DNA of 64,000 bases, taken from NCBI GenBank assembly GCA_028289375.1, contig JANQQK010000005.1, forward strand, positions 1 to 64,000. The letters are read 5' to 3'. Below, in pieces: positions 33,209 to 42,226 of this stretch. Below the pieces are notes generated by a model that had not been told where the DNA came from, ran no database searches, and saw nothing but the letters and a program-made list of their open reading frames with translations. This DNA is from Phycisphaerae bacterium (GTDB lineage Bacteria > Planctomycetota > Phycisphaerae > UBA1845). Positions within the stretch are counted from its first letter, which is position 1, and every line of letters starts with the position of its first letter. The position numbers were made by a program, and so were the translations under genes.

Positions 33209-34349
33209 CTGCGGCGGGATGGAAAAGGGGCTTGTCAGCCTGCTGCATGCCGACAGCATCGATCCGTCTCGACACGTGGTCTGCACCATGCGCGGCCCAG
33301 GTTTGCTCGCCGACGCATTGCCTGAAGCGACGCCGTGTGTCCCGCTGCATGCAGAATCCAAGGATCGATTCGCCGCATTGCGATTGGCCCGTCTGATTCG
33401 CGCGGTACGTCCAGACATCATCCACGCCCGTAACTTCAACACATGGGCCGATACGCGGATCGCCGCCAAGCTTGCCCGCTTCGCCACCCGCAATGTTGCA
33501 TTCGGTTTTCATGGGCTAGAAAGCGACCGAGGTTTTCTCGGCACGCAACGCATCCGCGCCCGCAGACTTCGTTTTCACCGCATACGGTTTACATCCGTCT
33601 CATACGCGGGCCGTGCGCAGCTGATGGAGCAGTTGTCAGTGCCGTACGACAACATCACCGTCCTCCGCAACGGAATCGATACCGGGGCGTTCTCACCAAC
33701 GACGCAACGAATGTCGGTGGATGCTCGCCAACGCGTGGGCATCGATCCGCGTGCATTCGTCGTCGTGACCGTCGCGTCCCTTGTGCCCGTCAAGGAACAC
33801 GTCGCCATGCTTCGCGCCATCGCCGCAGCGCAGCCAAAGCCCGAACGCTGGACGTGGCTTGTGGTCGGTGAGGGTCCCATGAGTGATAAAGTCAAAGACG
33901 TTCTGAGGAACATCGAGAATCCGCCGCAAGTGATCTTCGCCGGGCGACAGGCGGATGTGCGACCCCACCTCCACGCTGCCGATGCCTTCCTGCTCGCCAG
34001 CCAGTATGAGCAGTTGAGCATTGCACTGCTTGAAGCGATGGCCGCCGGGTTGCCCGCCATCGTCACCGACGTCGGCGATCATGCCGACATCGTGCGTCAT
34101 GGCGTCGATGGGTTTGTGGTTCGACCAGGTGACGGGCCATCGCTGTCGGCGTCATTGCAACGGATCGCGGCGGACAAGGATTGCCGCAAGAACATGGGGA
34201 TCGCCGCACGACAACACATTCTCGATGCCCACAGCCTCGAAACAACTTCTCGACAGTACGTGCGTTACTATCAGTCGTTCACACAGTCATCCGCGGAGCA
34301 GGATCAACCATGTGCGGCATCGCCGGCATCATCGCAGATCACGGTCTGA
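33126..34349 (+). CDS. GT4 glycosyltransferase
   Basis: 407 residues. GT-B fold with ILHVVHSLSCGGMEKGLVSL at the N-terminus, so translation must start before about 33180, inside the preceding gene. The C-terminal sugar-nucleotide domain has the EX7E pair in YEQLSIALLEAMAAGLP. This opening (LSCGGMEKG) is typical of exosortase-associated (PEP-CTERM locus) glycosyltransferases. It overlaps asnB by 40 bases at its end. Confidence 0.88.
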   Translation: MDDLQTSSHGKPPRRRSPRILHVVHSLSCGGMEKGLVSLLHADSIDPSRHVVCTMRGPGLLADALPEATPCVPLHAESKDRFAALRLARLIRAVRPDIIHARNFNTWADTRIAAKLARFATRNVAFGFHGLESDRGFLGTQRIRARRLRFHRIRFTSVSYAGRAQLMEQLSVPYDNITVLRNGIDTGAFSPTTQRMSVDARQRVGIDPRAFVVVTVASLVPVKEHVAMLRAIAAAQPKPERWTWLVVGEGPMSDKVKDVLRNIENPPQVIFAGRQADVRPHLHAADAFLLASQYEQLSIALLEAMAAGLPAIVTDVGDHADIVRHGVDGFVVRPGDGPSLSASLQRIAADKDCRKNMGIAARQHILDAHSLETTSRQYVRYYQSFTQSSAEQDQPCAASPASSQITV

Positions 34350-36214
34350 CGCCGCACGAGCCGGCGGTGATGGACCGCATGCTCACGCGACTTGCCCACC
34401 GCGGTCCCGACGGACGCGCTGTGACGCGCACGGACCACGCGATCCTCGGTCACACGCGCCTGGCCATCATCGATCCGCAGACCGGCCGGCAACCCATCGC
34501 CAACGAGCGCGGCACCACATTTCTGGTCGCCAACGGCGAGATCTACAACCACCGCGAGCTTCGTCGGCAACTGGAATCGCGTGGACACACGTTCCGCACC
34601 CGTTCCGACTGCGAGACGATTCTGCATCTCTACGAAGATCATGGACCAGATTGCGTCAACCACCTGCGCGGCATGTTCGCATTCGCCATTCTCGACACCG
34701 AGCGGCGTCGCCTCCTGCTCGCCCGCGACCCGTTGGGCATCAAGCCTCTCTATTATGCACGCACGCGCGAACATTGGTTGTTCGCGTCCCAACTCGATGC
34801 CCTGATGGCGCACCCGTCGATCCAGCGCGAAGTTGACTTGGAAGCGCTGCACGAATACCTCACGTTTCACTACGTACCCTCGCCCCGCACCATTCTCAAA
34901 GATGTCCACAAACTGCCGCCCGCCACGATCGCCGACATCACTGACGACCGAATCCGACTCACCCGCTACTGGAATGTCGACTTCACGCCGGACGATGCAC
35001 GCGCCGACCATGAATGGACGAGCGAAGCGCGCGAACGCCTCACCGACGCCGTCCGCTCCCATCTCGATTCCGACGTGCCCGTCGGCGCATTTCTCAGTGG
35101 TGGCTTAGATTCCAGCTCCGTCGTACACACGATGGCTGGCTTGCAGCATGAACCGCTCCTCACGCACACGGTAGGATTCCACCACAGCAGGTTCGATGAG
35201 CGCGACGACGCACATCGATTGGCAGCCCAACTCGGCGCTGACCATCTCGACCAGATCGTGACCCCCGATCCGCACGACATGACCAGCTTGGTCGCCCGCG
35301 CATTCGATGAACCTTTTGCCGACCCCAGCGCCATCCCGACCTTCTACGCCAGTCGGCTCGCGCGCAAACGTGTCAAAACGCTGCTTTCCGGCGACGGCGG
35401 AGACGAAACCCTCGCCGGTTACACACGCTACGTCCAGATGCATCGCCAAGCCAGCATCCGTCGACACATCGCACACCCGCCGCTTAACCGTTTCCTCCGC
35501 GCTGGCTTTCGATCCATTCCGCGTCGAATGCGCGCCCTCTCCGACAATCTCACCGCCGACACCGACCGCGCGCATTATCTTAACGTGGCCTGGTACCACC
35601 CATACGACACCCTGCGACTGCTCAACGACGACACCGCCACATCGATCGTCGATCACGATCCGTTCGATGTCATCCGCAACGCCCTCGTCGACACCACAAC
35701 GGCCGATCCGGTTAGTCGCTGTCAACATGCGGACATACGCACTTGGCTCGCCGACGGCGTCCTCTGCAAAGTCGACCGCGCCGCGATGTCCAACAGCCTC
35801 GAGGTCCGCGTCCCGCTTCTGGATACCGAGTGGGTCGCATTCGCCGCTCGCCTGCCCAACCGACTCAAGATCACCGGCAATCGCGGCAAACACCTGCTGC
35901 GCACCATGATGCGATCCGCCCTGGGTGATGCGGTCACCGACCGACGCAAGAAGGGATTCGAAGTCCCACTCCACGACTGGTTCCGCGGTCCGCTCAACGA
36001 CCTGACCAGCGACTTGCTGCTGCGGCCTGACGCACGAATCCACACATGGTTGGAGCGGTGTGAAGTTCAAGCACTCTACGAGAATCACAAACGCCGCCGA
36101 TCCAACAACGGCCCGCGACTCTGGTCACTGCTCATGCTGGAATTGTGGGCCCAACAACATCTCCAGCCGCCAACGACGAGCGTGGATACACACGAGATGA
36201 TGACCACGCCATGA
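34310..36214 (+). CDS. asnB: Asparagine synthase-like glutamine amidotransferase (exosortase-associated type)
   Basis: 634 residues from the ATG at 34310 that places the catalytic Cys2 (MCGIAGI) as processing requires; GGAGCAGG lies upstream. The N-terminal class II glutaminase domain includes HRGPDGR and NGEIYNH. The C-terminal synthetase domain has the PP-loop FLSGGLDSSSV and SGDGGDETLAGY. Length and order match the amidotransferases found in exosortase A/polysaccharide loci, where they probably amidate a sugar acid and do not make free asparagine. It overlaps the next gene by 4 bases. Confidence 0.88.
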   Translation: MCGIAGIIADHGLTPHEPAVMDRMLTRLAHRGPDGRAVTRTDHAILGHTRLAIIDPQTGRQPIANERGTTFLVANGEIYNHRELRRQLESRGHTFRTRSDCETILHLYEDHGPDCVNHLRGMFAFAILDTERRRLLLARDPLGIKPLYYARTREHWLFASQLDALMAHPSIQREVDLEALHEYLTFHYVPSPRTILKDVHKLPPATIADITDDRIRLTRYWNVDFTPDDARADHEWTSEARERLTDAVRSHLDSDVPVGAFLSGGLDSSSVVHTMAGLQHEPLLTHTVGFHHSRFDERDDAHRLAAQLGADHLDQIVTPDPHDMTSLVARAFDEPFADPSAIPTFYASRLARKRVKTLLSGDGGDETLAGYTRYVQMHRQASIRRHIAHPPLNRFLRAGFRSIPRRMRALSDNLTADTDRAHYLNVAWYHPYDTLRLLNDDTATSIVDHDPFDVIRNALVDTTTADPVSRCQHADIRTWLADGVLCKVDRAAMSNSLEVRVPLLDTEWVAFAARLPNRLKITGNRGKHLLRTMMRSALGDAVTDRRKKGFEVPLHDWFRGPLNDLTSDLLLRPDARIHTWLERCEVQALYENHKRRRSNNGPRLWSLLMLELWAQQHLQPPTTSVDTHEMMTTP

Positions 36215-37395
36215 ACATCGCGTCACTCAGCCTTTGCTACCCGTCACCGACAACGCCCAACGCAGGCGTCTTCGTCGAAAGGCGACTCGCCGCCCTCGCA
36301 GACGTCGCCAGCGTGTACGTCTTCAATCCCGTTCCCGCACCCGTCTGGTCGCGCCGGTCACGGACGACCACAAGCGACGGTCCGCCAAGCGTCACACACG
36401 TCCCCATGCCCTACATCCCGGGCTTGTCTCTACCGGTCAATCCCCAACTCTACGCCCACGCCGTCATGCGCGTGATCCGCGAAGCACATAACCCCAACCG
36501 CTTCGACCTCATCGATGCCCATTTCAGCTTCCCAGACGCCGTCGCCGCGGCCACGATCGCTCGAACCCTCAACATCCCCTACACCGTCACCCTCCGCGGC
36601 CTGCTCGCCAAGTACACACGCAGCCTGCTCACGCGTCGCAGCGTCCTCAACGCGCTCCACAACGCCGCCGCCATCATCACCGTATCCGACGACCTCAGGA
36701 CGCAAGCCATTCGCCTCGGCATTCCCGAGGAACGCATGACGGTCGTCCCCAATGGCATTGACACGTCCGTCTTCCACCCGAGTGACCGCAGCTCTGCCCG
36801 AAGCGAATTCGGGCGCCACGCTGACGATGTCATTTTGTTGACCGTCGGTCATCTCTGCCCCCGCAAGGGCGTGCATCGCGTGCTCGAAATCCTCCCTGAC
36901 CTGATCACGCGGCACCCGCGACTGCAATACGTCGTCGTCGGTGACGATGCGGCCGAGCCCGCCTTCCGAAGACAGCTCCAGCAGCGCGTCGCCGACAGCG
37001 GACTCCAATCGCGCGTCACCTTCACAGGCCATCTACCACCCGTTGACATCGCCCGCTGGATGAGCGCAGCCGACCTATTCGTCCTGCCCACCATCAACGA
37101 AGGATGGTGCAACGTTCTCCATGAAGCTGTCGCCTGCCGAATCCCGGTCGTCACCACCGACGTCGGGGGAAACCGCGAAATCGTCGGAACCGACCAGGGC
37201 ACCATCATCCCGCCAGACGATCCGTCCGCCCTCGCCGCTGCCATCACCAAGCAGCTCGCCAGACCTGCACAAACCCCGATTTCAGCACTGGCATCCCGTT
37301 CCTGGGCAAACGTCGCATCCGAAGTTCTCGCTGTTTTCGACACTGTCCGCGCCCGACAACCGCTTCCAACTGCCCTTCACTCAACAGCCCACTGA
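36211..37395 (+). CDS. GT4 glycosyltransferase (TuaC-like)
   Basis: 394 residues starting in an ATGA overlap with asnB. N-terminal acceptor domain (LSLCYPSPTTPNAGVFVERR), then VPNGIDTSVF and GHLCPRKGVHRVLEILPDL, and the EX7E pair in NEGWCNVLHEAVACRIPVV. This order is the usual GT4 plan. It probably adds a sugar to the lipid-linked repeat made by this locus. Confidence 0.88.
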   Translation: MNIASLSLCYPSPTTPNAGVFVERRLAALADVASVYVFNPVPAPVWSRRSRTTTSDGPPSVTHVPMPYIPGLSLPVNPQLYAHAVMRVIREAHNPNRFDLIDAHFSFPDAVAAATIARTLNIPYTVTLRGLLAKYTRSLLTRRSVLNALHNAAAIITVSDDLRTQAIRLGIPEERMTVVPNGIDTSVFHPSDRSSARSEFGRHADDVILLTVGHLCPRKGVHRVLEILPDLITRHPRLQYVVVGDDAAEPAFRRQLQQRVADSGLQSRVTFTGHLPPVDIARWMSAADLFVLPTINEGWCNVLHEAVACRIPVVTTDVGGNREIVGTDQGTIIPPDDPSALAAAITKQLARPAQTPISALASRSWANVASEVLAVFDTVRARQPLPTALHSTAH

Positions 37396-37409
37396 CCCGA
37401 TATCCACGT

Positions 37410-38279
37410 ATGGACACTTCCATCGCCACAACGATGCGTCCCGAAGTCTGGAAGGACCTGGACACCGACCGATACGAACGCCTCGGCACCGGCTCCTGGG
37501 ACGCGTGGGGTCCCGAACTCGGCCCCCTTGAAGACGCCATCGAAGACTGGAAGCAGCAGCTCGCCGGCATCGACAAACCGTGGCTGTGCTGGTGCGTCAG
37601 CGATCGCTTCTGCCGAATCCAGCAGCGCATCGTGGCTGAGTTCGGTTGGACGCCGGTTGTCAGCGGCGATCCCCGTGCGGAATCGCCGACGGTCCTCCCC
37701 GGCTCCGTCCCGCTCGATGTCAACCGCCTGCTCAAACTTCCAACCATCTGGCACGTTTTCGTGCCCGAATTCACCTACGCCATCGCTCCACGACTCGCGT
37801 TCTGGCACGCCGACCTGCTCGTCAGCCGCCGCCACATGGAATACCTCGTTCGCATCATCGACAACCTCAAGGAAGGCGAGTCCGCCGCATGCCGGCATCG
37901 CGGATGGTGGCTCAACACCACCCAGGCATGCCCCGCGCTCGTCGCCGCCACCACACGCGAAGCCAGCCGCGATCAGTGGCGATGCGGGTGCAGTTGGTGG
38001 CGGTGGTTCTCAAAGCACCCCAATTTCCGAGACGACTACGCATGCAACGAACATACATGGGACACAGGCCGCGGCATCTGGTACTGGGCCAGGAACCATG
38101 ATGGCCCCGTCAAACGCATCGTTCCCGATGAAACCGGACATTGCCGCATGCCGTGGCAAAAGTGGAAAGGCCGCATGAGCAAAGCCGAGTCGATGATCGC
38201 CGACAACGATGTTGATGCGGTCGTCCGCAAATTGGGCATCGAGGATCTCGACGATCGCGACTTGCCCGCGTCACCCTGA
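37410..38279 (+). CDS. Unknown Trp/Cys-rich protein of the polysaccharide locus
   Basis: 289 residues, no signal peptide and no membrane helix. It is rich in Trp and Cys (LCWCVSDRFC, CGCSWWRWFSKH, WYWARNHDG). A central phrase PEFTYAIAPRLAFWHADLLV and a following Cys/His cluster (ACRHRGWW, YACNEHTW) might bind a metal. It does not match any glycosyltransferase, epimerase or polymerase pattern I know. It lies 14 bases after a GT4 gene and 24 bases before the VanZ-like gene, so it is clearly part of the operon. No function is proposed. Confidence 0.65.
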   Translation: MDTSIATTMRPEVWKDLDTDRYERLGTGSWDAWGPELGPLEDAIEDWKQQLAGIDKPWLCWCVSDRFCRIQQRIVAEFGWTPVVSGDPRAESPTVLPGSVPLDVNRLLKLPTIWHVFVPEFTYAIAPRLAFWHADLLVSRRHMEYLVRIIDNLKEGESAACRHRGWWLNTTQACPALVAATTREASRDQWRCGCSWWRWFSKHPNFRDDYACNEHTWDTGRGIWYWARNHDGPVKRIVPDETGHCRMPWQKWKGRMSKAESMIADNDVDAVVRKLGIEDLDDRDLPASP

Positions 38280-38303
38280 TCACCACCAAGGATCGACCCA
38301 ATC

Positions 38304-39791
38304 ATGAAACGCCGCTGGATCGATCTCATTACGTTCGGCTACTTCGCCCTCATCGCGTACACGAGTCTCGTCCCCTTCGACTTCTCCGCATCCGCACCCG
38401 TCGCCGACGTCCCCCGATTCTTCGGCGTCGCCGTGACCATCGCCGGACTGCCCGACATCCTCAGCAACCTCGCCCTGTATATGCCATTGGGCCTGCTGCT
38501 CCGCACGAGCCTCGCACGTCGTCGATACACACCCGTCATCTCCGCCGTCGTCGCGATCTTCTTCGCCGCCGCCCTGAGTTTCGCCGTCGAACTGGCGCAG
38601 ACGTACTCGCTTTCGCGGATATCGTCCCTCGCCGACGTCTGCTGCAACGTCATCGGCGCCGCCATCGGCGTCCTCGTCTTCACACCCGAGTCCATCATCA
38701 TGCGCAATCTGCTGCGCACGCTCGAATCCGAGTTCGCCAATCGCACCGCCACAAGCGCCGCCATCGCATGGACCTTTGCCATCCTGTTCACATCGCTCGC
38801 GCCCTACGACCTGACCATGGACGTTTCGCTCCTCCTCGATTCCGTCAAGAGCGCCGACGTCATCCCCTTTGCCCGGACCGACACCCTTCTCGCCACGCTT
38901 CAATCCGACCCGCTCAACCTCACCGCCGCCAGCGCGCTGTGGAACACCCGCCTCGACTACGTCGCCGACGTCTTGATGTTCGCCATTCTTGCAGCCTTCG
39001 TCTCCCACAACGCCCGCGCCGATCGTCAGCCCATCCTCGCCCGCATCGCCACGACCGTCGCCGTGACCACCGCGATCGCAAGCGTCGTCACATTGGCCCC
39101 CGTCTTCATTCGTTCGCTCAACGTCGATGCGACCCGACTGCTGACACGACTGACAGGTGCGATCCCCGTCGCGATCATTTTCGGCCTCCGCAGCACCATC
39201 CAACCGTCAAAACTGAAGCAGATTCAACCCGTAATGCTGGCAGGCGGCGCAGTCCTCGCGTTGGCGTTCGTCACCGCACGAGCACTGGTGCCGTTCCAGC
39301 TCGAACTGCACAACGCCATGACCCGCATCGCCGCGATCGAATGGATTCCCTTCCACTCATATTCACTGACCCAACTGCCAGCCGCCATTACCGACATCGT
39401 GCACAAGTCATCGCGGTTCTTCGCACTGGGTGTGTTGATTGCCGCCCGACGGCAACGCACCGGTCGCCGCGTGCAAGCGCATCACCTTGCGGCGTTCACA
39501 CTCGTCGTCGCCGCATTCATCACCATTCTGGAAATCACCCAACTCGCCATCCCAGGCCGCGTCCCCGCCACCACCGACATCCTCGTCGCCGCCGCCGCCA
39601 CATACGCCGGATTGCACATGGGTCGCGCGGTCTGGAGTGGCTTCGACGGTGGGACCAGCCACGCAATTAGCGAGACTTCCGTCAGTGCCGTGCTCAATGT
39701 TCCGATCCCACCACCCACCACGGATGAGCCCGACCTGGCGATGGCGACATCAGGCCGCACATCTGACGCGCGCCATTCGCAATGCGTATGA
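38304..39791 (+). CDS. Multi-domain VanZ-like membrane protein
   Basis: 495 residues with about 14 membrane helices. The VanZ-type pattern (SLVPFDFS ... DILSNLALYMPLGLLLRT ... ELAQTYSLSRISSLADVCCNVIGAAIG) appears in full in the N-terminal third. It recurs in weaker form in the middle (SLAPYDLT ... DYVADVLMFAILAAF) and at the C-terminus (EWIPFHSY ... FFALGVLIAAR ... EITQLAIPGRVPATTDILVAA). VanZ proteins are often found in exosortase and polysaccharide loci. The function of such repeated forms is unknown. It is the last gene of the locus and convergent with the TSP3 protein gene. Confidence 0.8.
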   Translation: MKRRWIDLITFGYFALIAYTSLVPFDFSASAPVADVPRFFGVAVTIAGLPDILSNLALYMPLGLLLRTSLARRRYTPVISAVVAIFFAAALSFAVELAQTYSLSRISSLADVCCNVIGAAIGVLVFTPESIIMRNLLRTLESEFANRTATSAAIAWTFAILFTSLAPYDLTMDVSLLLDSVKSADVIPFARTDTLLATLQSDPLNLTAASALWNTRLDYVADVLMFAILAAFVSHNARADRQPILARIATTVAVTTAIASVVTLAPVFIRSLNVDATRLLTRLTGAIPVAIIFGLRSTIQPSKLKQIQPVMLAGGAVLALAFVTARALVPFQLELHNAMTRIAAIEWIPFHSYSLTQLPAAITDIVHKSSRFFALGVLIAARRQRTGRRVQAHHLAAFTLVVAAFITILEITQLAIPGRVPATTDILVAAAATYAGLHMGRAVWSGFDGGTSHAISETSVSAVLNVPIPPPTTDEPDLAMATSGRTSDARHSQCV

Positions 39792-39811
39792 ATCGCAACA
39801 ATCAACACTCG

Positions 39812-41581
39812 TCATGTTGTCGTTGTGTTTGAACAGGACACACTCGACGACCGACCGACGTTCCGTCGAAACCGGATCGGGCAAAACCGCAGGCTCATCC
39901 AGCAAAGCCCCAGCAATACCATCCCGACCCCGCCACCGCCACAAACCGGCATCGTCTGCGGGGCTGCAGACTCAGTCGACTCCTCCTGAGGAGTTTCCGC
40001 AGGTGTCACCGGCTGTTCAAACGGAAGCTCATCCGTCAGTTCGACCGGTTCGACATCGATGGGCCCGACAGGATCCCCCGGCTCATCGGACAATGGCGGC
40101 AATGGCTCGGGCGCGACCTGATCGGATTCGTCGATCGGCAGTGTCTGCGAGTCGTCGCATTCATCGCCCATTCCGTCGCCGTCTGCATCGGCCTGCTCCG
40201 GATTGAACCAATTGGGACAGTTGTCCACGTCGCCACAGATGCCATCGCCATCCGCGTCATCGTCCGGATCAGCCGGACACGGGTCGCACGGGTCACCCGC
40301 ACCATCAGCATCCGTGTCGCGCTGAATCGTGTTGGAAATGTCGGGGCAGTTGTCCACGTCCGCACAGTGTCCGTCCCCGTCCATGTCGTCCTCGGGCGAG
40401 TTCGGGCAGTTATCGCACGCATCGCCGTCCCCGTCCTGATCAGCATCCGCTTGATCCGGGTTGGCTATGTGTCGGCAGTTGTCCACTTCTGCACAGTGCC
40501 CGTCCTCGTCCATGTCGTTGAACGCGTCGACCGGGCAGTCATCACAGATGTCACCAATGCCGTCGACATCTTCGTCATATTGATTCGCGTTCCACTGCTC
40601 CGGACAATTGTCGACGTCGTCGCAATGCCCATCGCCGTCGGTGTCCGGACAGAAGTCACATGCGTCACCGATACCATCCATGTCGCTGTCGATCTGATCC
40701 GCGTTAGGCGTGTTCGGGCAGTTATCGAAGTTGCCGCAGATTCGATCGTCGTCCTCGTCGCCACCTTCCGATTCTGCACATGTGTCACACGCATCACCGA
40801 CACCGTCAGCATCGAAATCCTCCTGATCCGGATTGTATCTCCCGGGACAGTTGTCGATGTGGTCGCAAATGTCGTCATTGTCCGGGTCATTCTCGATGGC
40901 CGTCGGGCAGGGATCGCAGACGTCTCCCAAGCCATCATTGTCCAGATCTGCCTGGTCCGCGTTGGCGTCAAACCTGCAGTTGTCCAATTCGTCCACAACA
41001 CCATCGAGGTCTGCATCATACGCATCAGGCCAATCTGGTGGCGGATCTCCAACGATCGTGAAGGTCACTCCGTCATCGAAGGTCTCGTAGTGTCCGGTGA
41101 TGCTGAAGCTGTCCACGCCGACTTCTCCAGTGTGGCCGATCGCTGCGAGCGTCTCGCTGCTTGGGAGGACCAACAGCGTCGGCGTCGTCAAGAAGGCTGA
41201 GTACCTTGCTCGAACCACAAATGTCGCAATTTCGACCGTCTCGCCCGGTGGAATGTGGGATATCGCGTCCTTTGCCAAATCACCCCAATAAGCGGCCTGC
41301 GGATTGGGTAGAGCTGTTGTCGCGAAATAGGTCTCGGGATCACCGAGGCCTTCCCGCCAAGTGAAGTTTGAGACCTCAAGCGTCGGCGGATACAGCAGAT
41401 AGAGCGAAATAAAATCGAAATCGATGCCACTTCCGCTCGTGTCCGTAAAGCTGATTACGACCTCAGTCGGAACGTTCAATCCCAGCGTGGTCGGCGAATA
41501 GCTGACCTCAATCTGGCCACGAACCTCAGGCGAAAACACCAAAGCCACGAGCAGACCGGCGGCGACTTGCTTGACCATCAT
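39812..41581 (-). CDS. Secreted thrombospondin type 3 repeat protein with C-terminal sorting-like signal
   Basis: 589 residues from the ATG at 41581 (AAGGAG 8 bases upstream). A signal peptide (to about residue 22, ...SPEVRG) leads to a beta-rich cohesin-like domain (about 25-180). Seven Asp-rich modules of the calcium-binding TSP3 type follow (DxDxDGxGDxCDxCP, DNCPxxxNxDQ). A Pro/Glu-rich linker precedes the end: CGGGG, a hydrophobic helix (VGMVLLGLCWMSL) and a basic cluster (RFRR). This tripartite tail looks like an exosortase or rhombosortase sorting signal. An exosortase gene is present at 54475. It is probably surface-exposed. Confidence 0.85.
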   Translation of the reverse strand: MMVKQVAAGLLVALVFSPEVRGQIEVSYSPTTLGLNVPTEVVISFTDTSGSGIDFDFISLYLLYPPTLEVSNFTWREGLGDPETYFATTALPNPQAAYWGDLAKDAISHIPPGETVEIATFVVRARYSAFLTTPTLLVLPSSETLAAIGHTGEVGVDSFSITGHYETFDDGVTFTIVGDPPPDWPDAYDADLDGVVDELDNCRFDANADQADLDNDGLGDVCDPCPTAIENDPDNDDICDHIDNCPGRYNPDQEDFDADGVGDACDTCAESEGGDEDDDRICGNFDNCPNTPNADQIDSDMDGIGDACDFCPDTDGDGHCDDVDNCPEQWNANQYDEDVDGIGDICDDCPVDAFNDMDEDGHCAEVDNCRHIANPDQADADQDGDGDACDNCPNSPEDDMDGDGHCADVDNCPDISNTIQRDTDADGAGDPCDPCPADPDDDADGDGICGDVDNCPNWFNPEQADADGDGMGDECDDSQTLPIDESDQVAPEPLPPLSDEPGDPVGPIDVEPVELTDELPFEQPVTPAETPQEESTESAAPQTMPVCGGGGVGMVLLGLCWMSLRFCPIRFRRNVGRSSSVSCSNTTTT

Positions 41582-41685
41582 GCGGAAGCTCCTTGCATGA
41601 AAACGTTCACACCGCCCAAGCCTCTGGCGCGCCCCAACGCGCTCGCCCAGCGCAGTGTCATCTCCGTTCATGCCGTCACCTGCGG

Positions 41686-41704
41686 ACACGAATTCTTACA
41701 CGAA
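41686..41704. promoter_or_regulatory. Paired direct repeat, possible operator
   Basis: ACACGAA occurs twice, 12 bases apart (41686-41692 and 41698-41704), within a dyad GGACA...TGTCC (41684-41710). It lies in the 192-base gap between the anti-sigma gene and the TSP3 gene start, so it could control the TSP3 gene. The spacing is about one helical turn. Confidence 0.3.
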
Positions 41705-41773
41705 ATGTCCGAAAATCTCGCCGATTGGCCCATCGAATTGTGGCATACCCCAAAACGAGTAGCGCATCTTCCC

Positions 41774-42226
41774 TCAGCTCCCACCCCGAAACGCCTTGAA
41801 CAGCAAATAGGCATTTCGCCGAAACGAGTCCGGACGTCCCTTGGCATCCACGAACGATGCGCCGTCAAACGACCGCCCGCCGCCTCGCTCAACGTCCGTC
41901 TGCGTGGTCGAACCGCCAGTCGGCAACGCTGCCGGATCCGCCGGCTTCATCACCCAACCCACCATGCACCCGATCATCAGCACCGCCGCATACGCCAATC
42001 CCTGTCGCCACGTACCTCGCCGCATGGGGATCACCGCCGCCGATCGCTCAAACGATCCCGCATCCAACTGACCCAGAGCATCCAGCGTCGCCGTCAACGA
42101 ACGCACGTCCGCGGAGCACCGCTTGCATTCCGCCAGATGGTCATCCACCGCCGCCTGCTCCGGCGTCGACAGCTCACCACCCAGATAATCCGCCAGCAAC
42201 GACTCAACCCGTTGACAGTCCATCAT
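41774..42226 (-). CDS. Zinc-type anti-sigma factor
   Basis: 150 residues from the ATG at 42226, which overlaps the sigma gene's stop as ATGA. The N-terminal ZAS motif is VDDHLAECKRCSADV (HxxxCxxC). One membrane helix (AYAAVLMIGCMVGWVM, about residues 80-96) separates it from an external C-terminal part of about 50 residues. It should hold the co-encoded ECF sigma factor inactive at the membrane. Confidence 0.85.
   Translation of the reverse strand: MMDCQRVESLLADYLGGELSTPEQAAVDDHLAECKRCSADVRSLTATLDALGQLDAGSFERSAAVIPMRRGTWRQGLAYAAVLMIGCMVGWVMKPADPAALPTGGSTTQTDVERGGGRSFDGASFVDAKGRPDSFRRNAYLLFKAFRGGS

Noticed and set aside
40100-41050. Tandem DNA repeats that look like a repeat array
   Set aside because: They encode the thrombospondin type 3 modules in frame; unit lengths and sequences vary as coding repeats do, and no CRISPR-type spacer pattern exists.
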